64,000 nucleotides of DNA from Carboxylicivirga caseinilyticus (GTDB lineage Bacteria > Bacteroidota > Bacteroidia > Bacteroidales > Marinilabiliaceae): the NCBI GenBank assembly GCA_025499705.1, contig JAFMVE010000022.1, positions 1 to 64,000 of the forward strand, given 5' to 3'. Below are positions 37,438-44,979 of the stretch, piece by piece. The translations under genes and the position numbers were made by a program. How positions within the stretch are numbered: position 1 is the first letter of the stretch; every line of letters starts with the position of its first letter. The notes under the pieces were generated by a model that saw nothing but the letters and a program-made list of their open reading frames with translations, was not told where the DNA came from and searched no databases.

Positions 37438-37466
37438 GCAGTAAATGGCATTTCACCATCTACTGC
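37438..37466 (-). other. Intercistronic hairpin between SDR and second kinase
   Basis: On the minus strand GCAGTAGATGG pairs with CCATTTACTGC over 11 bp (one wobble) with a 7-base loop. It sits in the 115-base gap between two operon genes and has no T-run, so it is more likely an mRNA processing or stabilising element than a terminator. It could mark the boundary between the classical and the proposed shunt modules. Confidence 0.5.
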
Positions 37467-37501
37467 CAAGAGTTTACTTCAATAATTGCAATTTATTTTG
37501 T

Positions 37502-38341
37502 TTAAACACCACTAAAGGCGCTAAAACCTCCATCAACAGGAACAACAACACCGGTAACGAATTTTGACCAGTCGGAAACCAAATATAATAAGGTTCCGGC
37601 CAGTTCTTCTGCGTCGCCGTAGCGTCCCATCGGTGTGTTATTTATAATTTTCTGTCCGCGAGGTGTTGGCGATTGAGTTTGCTCATCAACCAACAAAAAG
37701 CGATTTTGGTTAGTTAAGAAAAAACCAGGGGCAATGGCATTTACTCTGATTCCTGTTTGAGCAAAGTGTACTGCCATCCACTGCGTGAAATTGTTAATAG
37801 CAGCCTTAGCTGCCGAATATGCCGGAATCTTAGTGAGTGGCGTATAACTGTTCATCGAAGAAATATTGATGACAACACCGTTTCTTTTCTCCAGCATGTC
37901 TTTTGTAAAAATCAAAGAGGGTAGGAGTGTCCCTTTAAAATTAAGATCGAATACATTATCAAAACCTTCCATCTGCAAACCATAAAAGGTTTTTTCAAGG
38001 TCAGAAATGTTTTCTTCTGTAATCATCTCAACCTGTGTCGTGGCTGAAGCAGAGTTTCCTCCTGCACCGTTTATCAGATAGTCGATGGTACCTAATTCGT
38101 TGTGGATGATTTCCAATGCTTTTACAAGAGATTCCTTGTTTAAAACATCGGCAGAGATACCAATTGATTTAGAACCGGTTGCATCTTCAATTTCTTTGGC
38201 AACCTTATCAGCTGACTCCTGATTACGATTTAAAATGGCTGTTTTAACTCCTTTAGTGGCTAAACCATGAGCCATGGCAGAACAGAGTATTCCTGAACCG
38301 CCAGTAATTACCGCTACTTTGTTTTTTACATTTAATTCCAT
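37502..38341 (-). CDS. uxuB: SDR-family D-fructuronate reductase (mannonate oxidoreductase)
   Basis: This enzyme is predicted to reduce D-fructuronate to D-mannonate. The 279-residue classical SDR has the cofactor loop TGGSGILC (13-20), NGAGG (91-95), Ser162 and the YxxxK pair Tyr175/Lys179. The blocks NAIAPGFFLTNQNRFLL and the long insertion near 100-130 resemble the SDR-type fructuronate reductases of Firmicutes (Bacillus YjmF/UxuB) rather than KduD. It starts 3 bases after the aldolase gene and precedes the second kinase. It makes mannonate in a locus that has no mannonate dehydratase, which is the key to the shunt hypothesis. Confidence 0.82.
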   Translation of the reverse strand: MELNVKNKVAVITGGSGILCSAMAHGLATKGVKTAILNRNQESADKVAKEIEDATGSKSIGISADVLNKESLVKALEIIHNELGTIDYLINGAGGNSASATTQVEMITEENISDLEKTFYGLQMEGFDNVFDLNFKGTLLPSLIFTKDMLEKRNGVVINISSMNSYTPLTKIPAYSAAKAAINNFTQWMAVHFAQTGIRVNAIAPGFFLTNQNRFLLVDEQTQSPTPRGQKIINNTPMGRYGDAEELAGTLLYLVSDWSKFVTGVVVPVDGGFSAFSGV

Positions 38342-38344
38342 GGA

Positions 38345-39016
38345 TTAATTCTTTACTTCTTGGATATTAGCTATCAATTCTTTCACTTTATCAGCAAGGG
38401 CAGAATAGTTTTTAGCGTCCATAATATCCTTTGGAAATAAGTTTGATCCCATTCCCACACAGGTTACTCCTGCATCAAACCATTTTTTAAGGTTATCTTT
38501 TTCAGTGGTAACACCTCCTGTTGGCATTATATCAGTCCAAGGCATTGGAGCCTTAACTGCTTTTACAAAAGATGGTCCTCCAACTTCCGACGCAGGGAAT
38601 ACTTTAACTACTTCTGCACCTAATTCTTGTGCTTTATTAATTTCTGAAATGGTTCCGCAACCTGGCGACCACATTATTTTTCTGCGGTTACAGATGCGGG
38701 CCATGTTTTCATTCAATAATGGTGAAACAATAAAGTTAGCACCCGACTGAATGTATAAGGCAGTGGTTGCTTCTTCAACAATTGATCCGGCACCTAAAAT
38801 CATACCGGGCAATTCTTTTAAAGCATACTTGTTTAGTTCGCTGAATAGTTCGTGCGCAAAATCACCACGGTTAACGAATTCAAAAACACGAATTCCACCA
38901 TCATAACATGCTTTTACAACATTTTTACACACATCTAAATCGGCATGAAAAAACACAGGTACAACACCGGTTTCTTTCATCGCCATAAATACTTCTGTTC
39001 TGGAATATTTTGCCAT
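38345..39016 (-). CDS. eda: 2-keto-3-deoxy-6-phosphogluconate aldolase (bifunctional Eda family)
   Basis: This enzyme cleaves 2-keto-3-deoxy-6-phosphogluconate to pyruvate and glyceraldehyde 3-phosphate, the end of the KDG branch. The 223-residue TIM-barrel protein carries the Schiff-base lysine Lys138 in KVFPASEVGG and the phosphate-binding end MPTGGVTTEKDN. The usual Glu region reads EFVNRGDFA (about 46-54). It follows KdgK in the operon, after a 173-base gap with a strong hairpin and short repeats, and is 3 bases from the SDR gene. The family also cleaves 2-keto-4-hydroxyglutarate, but the context settles the role. Confidence 0.92.
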   Translation of the reverse strand: MAKYSRTEVFMAMKETGVVPVFFHADLDVCKNVVKACYDGGIRVFEFVNRGDFAHELFSELNKYALKELPGMILGAGSIVEEATTALYIQSGANFIVSPLLNENMARICNRRKIMWSPGCGTISEINKAQELGAEVVKVFPASEVGGPSFVKAVKAPMPWTDIMPTGGVTTEKDNLKKWFDAGVTCVGMGSNLFPKDIMDAKNYSALADKVKELIANIQEVKN

Positions 39017-39032
39017 TTTTTATCAAAATAAA

Positions 39033-39144
39033 ACAAGCCGGAGCAAGTATATGTTAACAAGCTCCTCCAAGAAATTACTGTACTCCGACTTGTTGTAATC
39101 AAGCATTTTTTATCTAAAGTCCGAAGTTATAAGTCTGAAGTCCG
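39033..39144 (-). repeat. Large hairpin and short repeats between kdgK and eda
   Basis: On the minus strand ACAAGTCGGAG (39093-39083) can pair with CTCCGGCTTGT (39043-39033), 11 bp with one wobble, followed by TTTTATTTT. Closer to kdgK, AGTCCGAAGT (39118-39127) and AGTCTGAAGTCCG (39132-39144) form imperfect direct repeats. Such short GC-richer repeats are seen in Bacteroidota intergenic regions. The hairpin may be a partial terminator that lowers expression of the downstream genes. Confidence 0.45.
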
Positions 39145-39189
39145 TTTGTTAAATGTACTTCTTTCTATAAAAACTTCTGCTTTTATTAC

Positions 39190-40227
39190 TTATCGTGAAA
39201 CTCTTCCTGAAGCGTCGCCACCCATCAATTTCTCTACCTCTTCAACAGATACCTGGTTGAAATCACCCGGGATGGTATGTTTCAAACAAGATGCTGCTGT
39301 AGCAAAGTTGATGGCTTTCTGATCATCGCCTTCATAAGCAATTAAACCGTAGATTAAACCACCCATAAAAGAGTCTCCACCACCTACACGGTCAACAATG
39401 TGTGTAATTTGATAGGTAGGTGCCTGAAATAGGTTTTCACCATCGTAGATTACACCCGACCAGCTGTTGTGATTAGCACTTACCGATCCACGAAGGGTAG
39501 TAATTACTTTCTTGACGCGTGGGTATAATTTCATTATCTGTTGAGATACGCTACGATAAGCTTCTGCTTCAACGTGTCCACCAGTAATATCAACACCTTC
39601 AGGTTTGATACCCAATACCATTTCAGCATCTTCTTCGTTACCTAAAACAATGTCACAACCTGCAACGAGTTCCGGCATAACTTCAGAAGCTTTTTTGCCG
39701 TACTTCCATAGGTTTTTGCGATAGTTTAAGTCACATGTAACAGTAACTCCCATTTTATTAGCAACCTGAATGGCTTCCAGACATGCATCTGCAGCTCCCT
39801 GAGAAACAGCAGGTGTAATTCCTGTCCAGTGGAAGTAATCTGCATCCTTCAATATTTCTTCCCAGTTAAACATTCCTTTTCCAACTTCAGAGAAGGCTGA
39901 GTTTGCACGGTCGTATACCACTTTACTGGCACGTGCCACAGCTCCTGTTTCAAGGAAATAAATACCTAATCGATCTCCACCGTGAAGAATTTTGTCGGTA
40001 TTAACACCGTACTTTTGAAGATCCATCTGGCACGATTTACCAATGTCGTTGTTTGGTAATCGGGTAACAAATGAAACATCTACGCCATAGTTGGCAAGTG
40101 ATACAGCTACGTTAGCCTCGCCACCGCCAAAGGTAGCTTCAAATGATGTAGCTTGAGTAAAGCGCTGGTAACCAGGGGTGGCCAGACGTAACATGATTTC
40201 TCCAAAAGAGACTACTTTCTTTGACAT
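39190..40227 (-). CDS. kdgK: 2-keto-3-deoxygluconate kinase
   Basis: KdgK phosphorylates KDG, the common product of the altronate and unsaturated-uronate routes. The 345-residue PfkB-family protein has the KdgK-like lid region FGGGEANVAVSLANYG (about 33-48), CDLNYRKNLW (about 165-174) and the catalytic motif DRVGGGDSFMGG with Asp285. It follows uxaC by 5 bases. The better match to canonical KdgK text, compared with the second kinase downstream, is why it gets this name. Confidence 0.9.
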   Translation of the reverse strand: MSKKVVSFGEIMLRLATPGYQRFTQATSFEATFGGGEANVAVSLANYGVDVSFVTRLPNNDIGKSCQMDLQKYGVNTDKILHGGDRLGIYFLETGAVARASKVVYDRANSAFSEVGKGMFNWEEILKDADYFHWTGITPAVSQGAADACLEAIQVANKMGVTVTCDLNYRKNLWKYGKKASEVMPELVAGCDIVLGNEEDAEMVLGIKPEGVDITGGHVEAEAYRSVSQQIMKLYPRVKKVITTLRGSVSANHNSWSGVIYDGENLFQAPTYQITHIVDRVGGGDSFMGGLIYGLIAYEGDDQKAINFATAASCLKHTIPGDFNQVSVEEVEKLMGGDASGRVSR

Positions 40228-40232
40228 TTCTA

Positions 40233-41636
40233 TTAAAAATTAAAGTATGTTTTTGCGTTTTTATAGGAAACTCCTTCAACCATTTGTTTTAAGATAGATT
40301 CATCATTAGGAATCATACCTTTTTCAACTTCTTTACCCAGATGATTACAAACAATTCGACGGAAATACTCGTGACGAGGGTATGATAAGAAGCTACGGCT
40401 GTCGGTTACCATACCAACAAAGCGACTCAATAATCCCAAAGCAGAAAGGTCTAACAGATGTTTTTCCATTCCTGTTTTTTGATCAAGGAACCACCATGCT
40501 GCTCCATATTGTACTTTACCAACAGTAGAGCCATCGTTGAAATTACCACACATGGTAACCATCATCTCATTATCAGCTGGATTTAAGTTGTAAAGAATGG
40601 TTTTTGCCAACTGATCTGTGGTATCCAATAAGTTCAGGAATTGCGACATTTTAAGCGCATTCTGAGAATTGTTGATTGAATCCCAACCTGTGTCAGCTCC
40701 CATAATATTGAATTTACGGGTATTGTTGTTACGTAAAGCTCCAACGTGGAATTGTTGTGTCCATCCGCGTTTGTGATTTAACTTGGCCAATTCTGCCATT
40801 ACACAACAACGGTATTTTTCAGTTTCTTCTTCGTCAATTGTTTTACCAGCCATTAATTTTAGGAAGATTGCATTAACTTCCTCTTGAGTATAAGCAGCAA
40901 AGAAGAAGCGGTCTGGTCCACTATCAGAAGCTCGGGCACCTAATTCATGAAAATATGCATGGCGACGATCCAATGCTTCAATCAAATCAGTTAAAGATGA
41001 GATGGACACATCAGCAACTTCTCCTAATTTCTCAATGTATGCTTTGAATTGAACAGGATCTTCTGTTTTAATAACATTATCGGCACGATAGGTTGGCACG
41101 ACTTTAATATGATAACCTTCTTCTTTTAATTGCTTGTGATAGCGAAGATCGTCAGCAGGATCATCTGTAGTACCAACTACTTCTACATTTATCATCTCCA
41201 AAAGTTTTCTGGTACTGTAGTCTGGAGTTTGAATCATTGCTTTGGTAGTCTCAAAGATTTTTTCAGCTGTAACAGGAGAAAGTAAATCTGTGATGTTAAA
41301 ATAACGGGCAAGTTCCAGATGGGTCCAATGGTAAAGAGGATTACCAGCTGTGTAAGGAACTGTCTCAGCATATTTCATGAATTTCTCCTTGCCAGAAGCT
41401 TTGCCGTTACAATAGTGTTCGTCTACGCCGTTAATGCGCATTGCACGCCACTTGTAATGATCACCTTCCAGCCATATTTGTCCCAGACTCTCGAATTGAC
41501 GATCCTCGGCAATAAACTGTGGATTTAAATGACAATGGAAGTCAATGATTGGTTGGTTCTCTGAATACTCGTGGTATAATTTTTTTGAAGTCTCGGTTTC
41601 CAAAAGGAAATCCTTGTGTATAAATGGTTGCATCAT
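40233..41636 (-). CDS. uxaC: Uronate isomerase (glucuronate/galacturonate isomerase)
   Basis: UxaC converts D-galacturonate to D-tagaturonate and D-glucuronate to D-fructuronate, the entry step of both routes. The 467-residue amidohydrolase-fold protein carries the metal-binding start IDFHCHLNP (about 31-39), EVVGTTDDPADDL (about 155-167) and RFVGMVTDSRSFLSYPRHEYFRR near the C-terminus. It is the first gene of the eight-gene minus-strand operon and lies divergent to lacI-kduI. An adjacent second Met does not change the reading. Confidence 0.97.
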   Translation of the reverse strand: MMQPFIHKDFLLETETSKKLYHEYSENQPIIDFHCHLNPQFIAEDRQFESLGQIWLEGDHYKWRAMRINGVDEHYCNGKASGKEKFMKYAETVPYTAGNPLYHWTHLELARYFNITDLLSPVTAEKIFETTKAMIQTPDYSTRKLLEMINVEVVGTTDDPADDLRYHKQLKEEGYHIKVVPTYRADNVIKTEDPVQFKAYIEKLGEVADVSISSLTDLIEALDRRHAYFHELGARASDSGPDRFFFAAYTQEEVNAIFLKLMAGKTIDEEETEKYRCCVMAELAKLNHKRGWTQQFHVGALRNNNTRKFNIMGADTGWDSINNSQNALKMSQFLNLLDTTDQLAKTILYNLNPADNEMMVTMCGNFNDGSTVGKVQYGAAWWFLDQKTGMEKHLLDLSALGLLSRFVGMVTDSRSFLSYPRHEYFRRIVCNHLGKEVEKGMIPNDESILKQMVEGVSYKNAKTYFNF

Positions 41637-41855
41637 CTAAAAAGATTTGAATTGTCATTAGCCGTTAACGAACACGAAGATGCAACGCAAAATTTATTTT
41701 TGCAATATTTACGATGAAAATTTTTTTAGTTAATATATTTAAATAGCAGAAAATGAGAAAGATAAAATTTTAATTTAAAATGAATTTTATTTAGCTGTAA
41801 ATCACTCGAATGAATTATTCAAATGTTTTAAGTTGAAAAAATATTGAGATAAAAC
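41637..41855. promoter_or_regulatory. Divergent control region between uxaC and lacI
   Basis: The whole gap spans 41637-41950 and holds no gene. On the uxaC side are CGTTAACG at 41663-41670, an 8-bp palindrome with features of a LacI-type half-site, and a perfect inverted repeat GCAAAA (41687-41692) / TTTTGC (41698-41703). These are candidate operators for the uxaC operon. A clean TAnnTTTG facing uxaC was not found. Confidence 0.4.
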
Positions 41856-41885
41856 TTGTTTTGTGTGCAAACGATTGTATTTTTG
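41856..41885 (+). promoter_or_regulatory. Bacteroidota promoter for lacI-kduI-kdgF-kduD with LacI-type operator
   Basis: TTG at 41856-41858, exactly 19 bases, then TATTTTTG at 41878-41885 is a full match to the Bacteroidota promoter. Within the spacer lies TGCAAACGATTGTA (41866-41879), a near-palindrome with the central CG typical of LacI-family operators. A repressor bound there would block the polymerase. The most likely binder is the LacI protein encoded 66 bases downstream, giving autoregulation. Confidence 0.75.
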
Positions 41886-41950
41886 TATTGCTTTAATGTG
41901 AATAGTATTTATTAAGGCAGAAATTAATTGCTGATTATAGTATATGACTA

Positions 41951-42961
41951 ATGAAAAAAGTAACCATAAGTGATATTGCCAGGAAATTAAATATGACAGC
42001 CTCTACTGTTTCGAGGGCTTTGGCAAATAATACACGGGTTAGTGAAAGTACACGGGCAAAAGTGCAGGTGACAGCCAGGGAGATGGGATATCAGCCGAAT
42101 GTTATGGCAGCTTCGTTGCGCAAAGGAACAAGTGATTCCATTGGTATGATTGTACCACGAATCAATCGTCATTTCTTTAGCAATGTAATCAGTGGAGTTG
42201 AGGAAATATTAAATCCGGCCGGATATAATCTGGTTATCATTCAAAGCGGTGAGATGTTAAGCCGGGAGGTGAAGGCTGTAGAGTCGCTGTTGCAGAACAG
42301 GGTTGGAGGGATTATTATTTCTTTGTCGCTTCAAACCAACAGTTTTGAACATCTGCAGGAAGTAATTAAGCACAATGTGCCGTTGGTTCAATTCGACCGG
42401 GTAACAAAAAGTCTGCCCGGATCAAAAATAACAAACGATAATTATACCGGAGGTTATCTGGCGACACGTCATCTGATTAAATGTGGATTTAAGCATATTG
42501 CTCATTTTAGTGGAAGTTATAAGCTAAGAGCTTATCGCGAAAGAAAGGCGGGTTATATAGCTGCTTTGGAAGAGGCAGGTATGAAAGTGGATGAGAAATT
42601 GATAGTGGATGATGTAATTACCCGTGATGCCGGTTATTCTCACATTCATAAACTAGTAATGCGTACCAGTGCTGATGCTGTTTTTTGTGCGGGTGATTAT
42701 AGTGCTCTTGGGGCCATGGAAGGGTTGAAGTCTCTAGGTTATCATATTCCGGATCAATTTGGGATTGTGGGTTTTGCCAATGAGCCATTTTCCGAATTAA
42801 TGGATCCAGCTTTGTCTTCAGTGGAGCAAAATGCTTTGGAGATGGGAAATAAGGTAGCCGCAGCTATGATAAAAGCTATTCAAAAGGAAGAAGTGCCGGA
42901 AGAAGAAGTTATACCTGTTCGGTTTATAGGTAGAAGTTCTTCATGGAAAGATTATAGATAA
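41951..42961 (+). CDS. LacI-family transcriptional regulator of the kdu operon
   Basis: The 336-residue regulator has a canonical LacI helix-turn-helix (about 3-24, with TISDIARKLNMTASTVSRAL), hinge region (YQPNVMAASLRKG) and an effector-binding domain with DAVFCAGDYSALGAMEGLKS and GIVGFANEPF. It is the first gene of an operon with kduI, kdgF, kduD and a DUF4861 gene; kduI starts 17 bases later. A LacI-type operator overlaps its own promoter. A KDG-pathway intermediate is the probable effector, by analogy with KdgR-type LacI regulators. Confidence 0.93.
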   Translation: MKKVTISDIARKLNMTASTVSRALANNTRVSESTRAKVQVTAREMGYQPNVMAASLRKGTSDSIGMIVPRINRHFFSNVISGVEEILNPAGYNLVIIQSGEMLSREVKAVESLLQNRVGGIIISLSLQTNSFEHLQEVIKHNVPLVQFDRVTKSLPGSKITNDNYTGGYLATRHLIKCGFKHIAHFSGSYKLRAYRERKAGYIAALEEAGMKVDEKLIVDDVITRDAGYSHIHKLVMRTSADAVFCAGDYSALGAMEGLKSLGYHIPDQFGIVGFANEPFSELMDPALSSVEQNALEMGNKVAAAMIKAIQKEEVPEEEVIPVRFIGRSSSWKDYR

Positions 42962-42977
42962 CTAAAAATAAAATATT

Positions 42978-43814
42978 ATGAGTTTAGAACTTCGTTATGC
43001 AGTACATCCTCAGGATGCTAAATCTTATGATACAGAACGTATCAGAAAAGAATTTTTGATTGAAAAAGTAATGGTTCCCGGCGAAATTAGTCTGGTTTAT
43101 TCGATGTATGATCGTTATATGGTTGGAGGTGTAGTGCCTTTAGAAAAGCCAATTAACCTGGGAACCTATGATGAGTTGAAGTCTGAATATTTTCTTAACC
43201 GTCGAGAAATGGGAATTATCAACGTTGGAGGTAGTGGAACAGTTACTGCTGACGGTGTTGAATATAAATTAGAATATAAAGAGGCTTTGTACTTGGGTAG
43301 TGGCATTAAAGATGTTGTTTTTACCTCAGCTGATGCTTCAAAACCAGCTCATTTTTACGTTAATTCAGCTCCTGCTCATAAGTCTTTACCGTCTAAGCAT
43401 GTTACTTTGAAAGATGCTAATGTTTTGCAACTGGGTGCATTGGAGACTTCAAATGAGCGTCAGATCAATCAGCTTTTGGTTAAAGAAGTTGTTGAGACTT
43501 GTCAGCTTCAAATGGGTATGACGGAGTTGAAACCTGGTAGTGTTTGGAATACTATGCCAGCTCATACACACAATCGTCGTATGGAAGCTTATTTCTATTT
43601 TGAGGTACCTGAAAAACAAGCGATCTGTCACTTCATGGGTCAACCAGATGAAACACGTCATATCTGGATGCAGAATGAACAGGCGGTGTTATCGCCATCA
43701 TGGAGTATTCATAGTGCTGCAGGTACATCCAACTATATCTTTATTTGGGGTATGGCAGGTGAGAATCTTGATTATGGAGATATGGATGTACGTCAGCCAA
43801 ACGAATTAAAATAA
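42978..43814 (+). CDS. kduI: 5-keto-4-deoxyuronate isomerase
   Basis: KduI isomerises 5-keto-4-deoxyuronate, from unsaturated galacturonate, to 2,5-diketo-3-deoxygluconate. The 278-residue cupin protein shows all four zinc ligands at the positions known for the E. coli enzyme: His196 and His198 in [13 protein letters not shown], Glu203 and His245. The length equals the usual length of the family. It is followed 9 bases later by kdgF. Its presence shows that unsaturated uronates made by the lyases and GH105 are used. Confidence 0.97.
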   Translation: MSLELRYAVHPQDAKSYDTERIRKEFLIEKVMVPGEISLVYSMYDRYMVGGVVPLEKPINLGTYDELKSEYFLNRREMGIINVGGSGTVTADGVEYKLEYKEALYLGSGIKDVVFTSADASKPAHFYVNSAPAHKSLPSKHVTLKDANVLQLGALETSNERQINQLLVKEVVETCQLQMGMTELKPGSVWNTMPAHTHNRRMEAYFYFEVPEKQAICHFMGQPDETRHIWMQNEQAVLSPSWSIHSAAGTSNYIFIWGMAGENLDYGDMDVRQPNELK

Positions 43815-43823
43815 TATTATTAG

Positions 43824-44162
43824 ATGAAATATGTGGGTAAATACGACGAGTTGCCGGTTACAAAAGTAGCTGATGGCATTGAGCGGAGAATTTTAAAAAC
43901 AGATCATCTGATGATGGTTAATGTTGAATTTACTGACGGACCAACGGAAAATCCGGATCCATTTCATTCGCATCCTCATGAACAGGTTTCCTATATGATC
44001 GAAGGTGAAATTTACTTGTTGGTAGGCGATGATGAAAAGGTATACCTTAAGGCAGGTGACCATTTTGCGATACCATCAGGTGTTCCTCATACTATTCAAC
44101 GATTAACTCCGATTGTTAGACTCATTGATTGTTTTACCCCTTTACGACAGGATTTTTTATAA
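43824..44162 (+). CDS. kdgF: KdgF-type cupin, unsaturated uronate linearisation
   Basis: KdgF speeds the conversion of 4,5-unsaturated galacturonate into the linear ketone that KduI uses. This 112-residue single-domain cupin has the motif PFHSHPHEQVSYMIEGE with His48, His50 and Gln54, plus His89 in PSGVPHT, the expected metal set of KdgF. Size and location, exactly between kduI and kduD, support the name. Other small cupins share the fold, so the assignment leans on both motif and operon. Confidence 0.85.
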   Translation: MKYVGKYDELPVTKVADGIERRILKTDHLMMVNVEFTDGPTENPDPFHSHPHEQVSYMIEGEIYLLVGDDEKVYLKAGDHFAIPSGVPHTIQRLTPIVRLIDCFTPLRQDFL

Positions 44163-44177
44163 AACTTATTGCATAAA

Positions 44178-44978
44178 ATGATACAAGAATTATTTGACTT
44201 ATCAGGAAAAGTAGCCCTTATTACCGGTGGAACACATGGTATTGGTATGGCTATCGGTAAAGTGTTAGGAAAAGCAGGTGCTAAAATCTGTGTAAATGAC
44301 CTGGCTGAAGATAAACTGGAAGCTTGTAAAGCGGCATATGCCAAGGATGGTATTGATGTTTACACATTGGTTTTTAATGTTACCAACGAGGCTGATGTTG
44401 ACAAAGGAATTACTCAAATCGAGAATGAAGTTGGACCTGTTGATATCCTTGTAAATAATGCCGGAATTATTAAGCGTATTCCTATTTTGGATATGCCAAT
44501 TTCAGATTTTCAACAAGTGATTGATGTTGACCTGGTTGCTCCATTGATTGTTGCTAAGCGTGTTGCTCCAAAGATGATTGAGAGAAAAGGAGGTAAAATC
44601 ATCAATATGTGTTCGATGATGAGTGTTTATGGACGTAATTCTGTTTCGGCTTATGCTGCTGCAAAAGGTGGACTAAAGTTGTTGACAGCCAATATGTGCT
44701 GCGAATGGGCTAAGCATGGTTTGCAAATAAATGGAATTGGTCCTGGTTATATCGCAACCTCTCAAACGGCTCCAATTCGAGAAAATGGTCATCCTTTTAA
44801 TGATTTGGTAATGACTCGTACTCCTGCTGCACGTTGGGGTGAGCCTGAAGATATAGGGAATGCTGCATTGTTCTTGGCATCAAAGGCAAGTGAATTCGTA
44901 AATGGTCATGTGTTGTATGTTGATGGAGGTATTTTGGCCAATTTTGGTTATGTAAAAGGCGAAAATGATCTTGACTAA
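44178..44978 (+). CDS. kduD: 2-deoxy-D-gluconate 3-dehydrogenase type SDR (KduD)
   Basis: KduD reduces 2,5-diketo-3-deoxygluconate to KDG. I use the ATG at 44178 (266 residues); a TTG three codons earlier is weaker. The SDR motifs are TGGTHGIG (16-23), NNAG (93-96), Ser146 and Tyr159/Lys163. Sequence style (a WGEPEDIGNAALFLASKAS end) also resembles proteins labelled gluconate 5-dehydrogenase in Bacteroidota, a common label for the KduD of kdu operons. The kduI-kdgF context settles the role. It lies 1 base from the DUF4861 gene. Confidence 0.85.
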   Translation: MIQELFDLSGKVALITGGTHGIGMAIGKVLGKAGAKICVNDLAEDKLEACKAAYAKDGIDVYTLVFNVTNEADVDKGITQIENEVGPVDILVNNAGIIKRIPILDMPISDFQQVIDVDLVAPLIVAKRVAPKMIERKGGKIINMCSMMSVYGRNSVSAYAAAKGGLKLLTANMCCEWAKHGLQINGIGPGYIATSQTAPIRENGHPFNDLVMTRTPAARWGEPEDIGNAALFLASKASEFVNGHVLYVDGGILANFGYVKGENDLD

Positions 44979-44979
44979 G

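Noticed and set aside
38345-39016. A dedicated mannonate dehydratase (UxuA) in the operon
   Set aside because: I looked for UxuA through all minus-strand genes. This gene is an aldolase with KVFPA lysine, and no other gene has UxuA character.
39118-39144. Short AGTCCGAAGT-type repeats considered as a CRISPR or tandem array
   Set aside because: There are only two imperfect copies with a 4-base offset and no regular spacers. No CRISPR array is present anywhere in the window.
44178-44978. Gluconate 5-dehydrogenase as the product, linking it to the proposed gluconate shunt
   Set aside because: The gene sits between kdgF and a uronate lipoprotein in a kdu operon, and KduD proteins of Bacteroidota often carry that label. 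KduD is the simpler reading.
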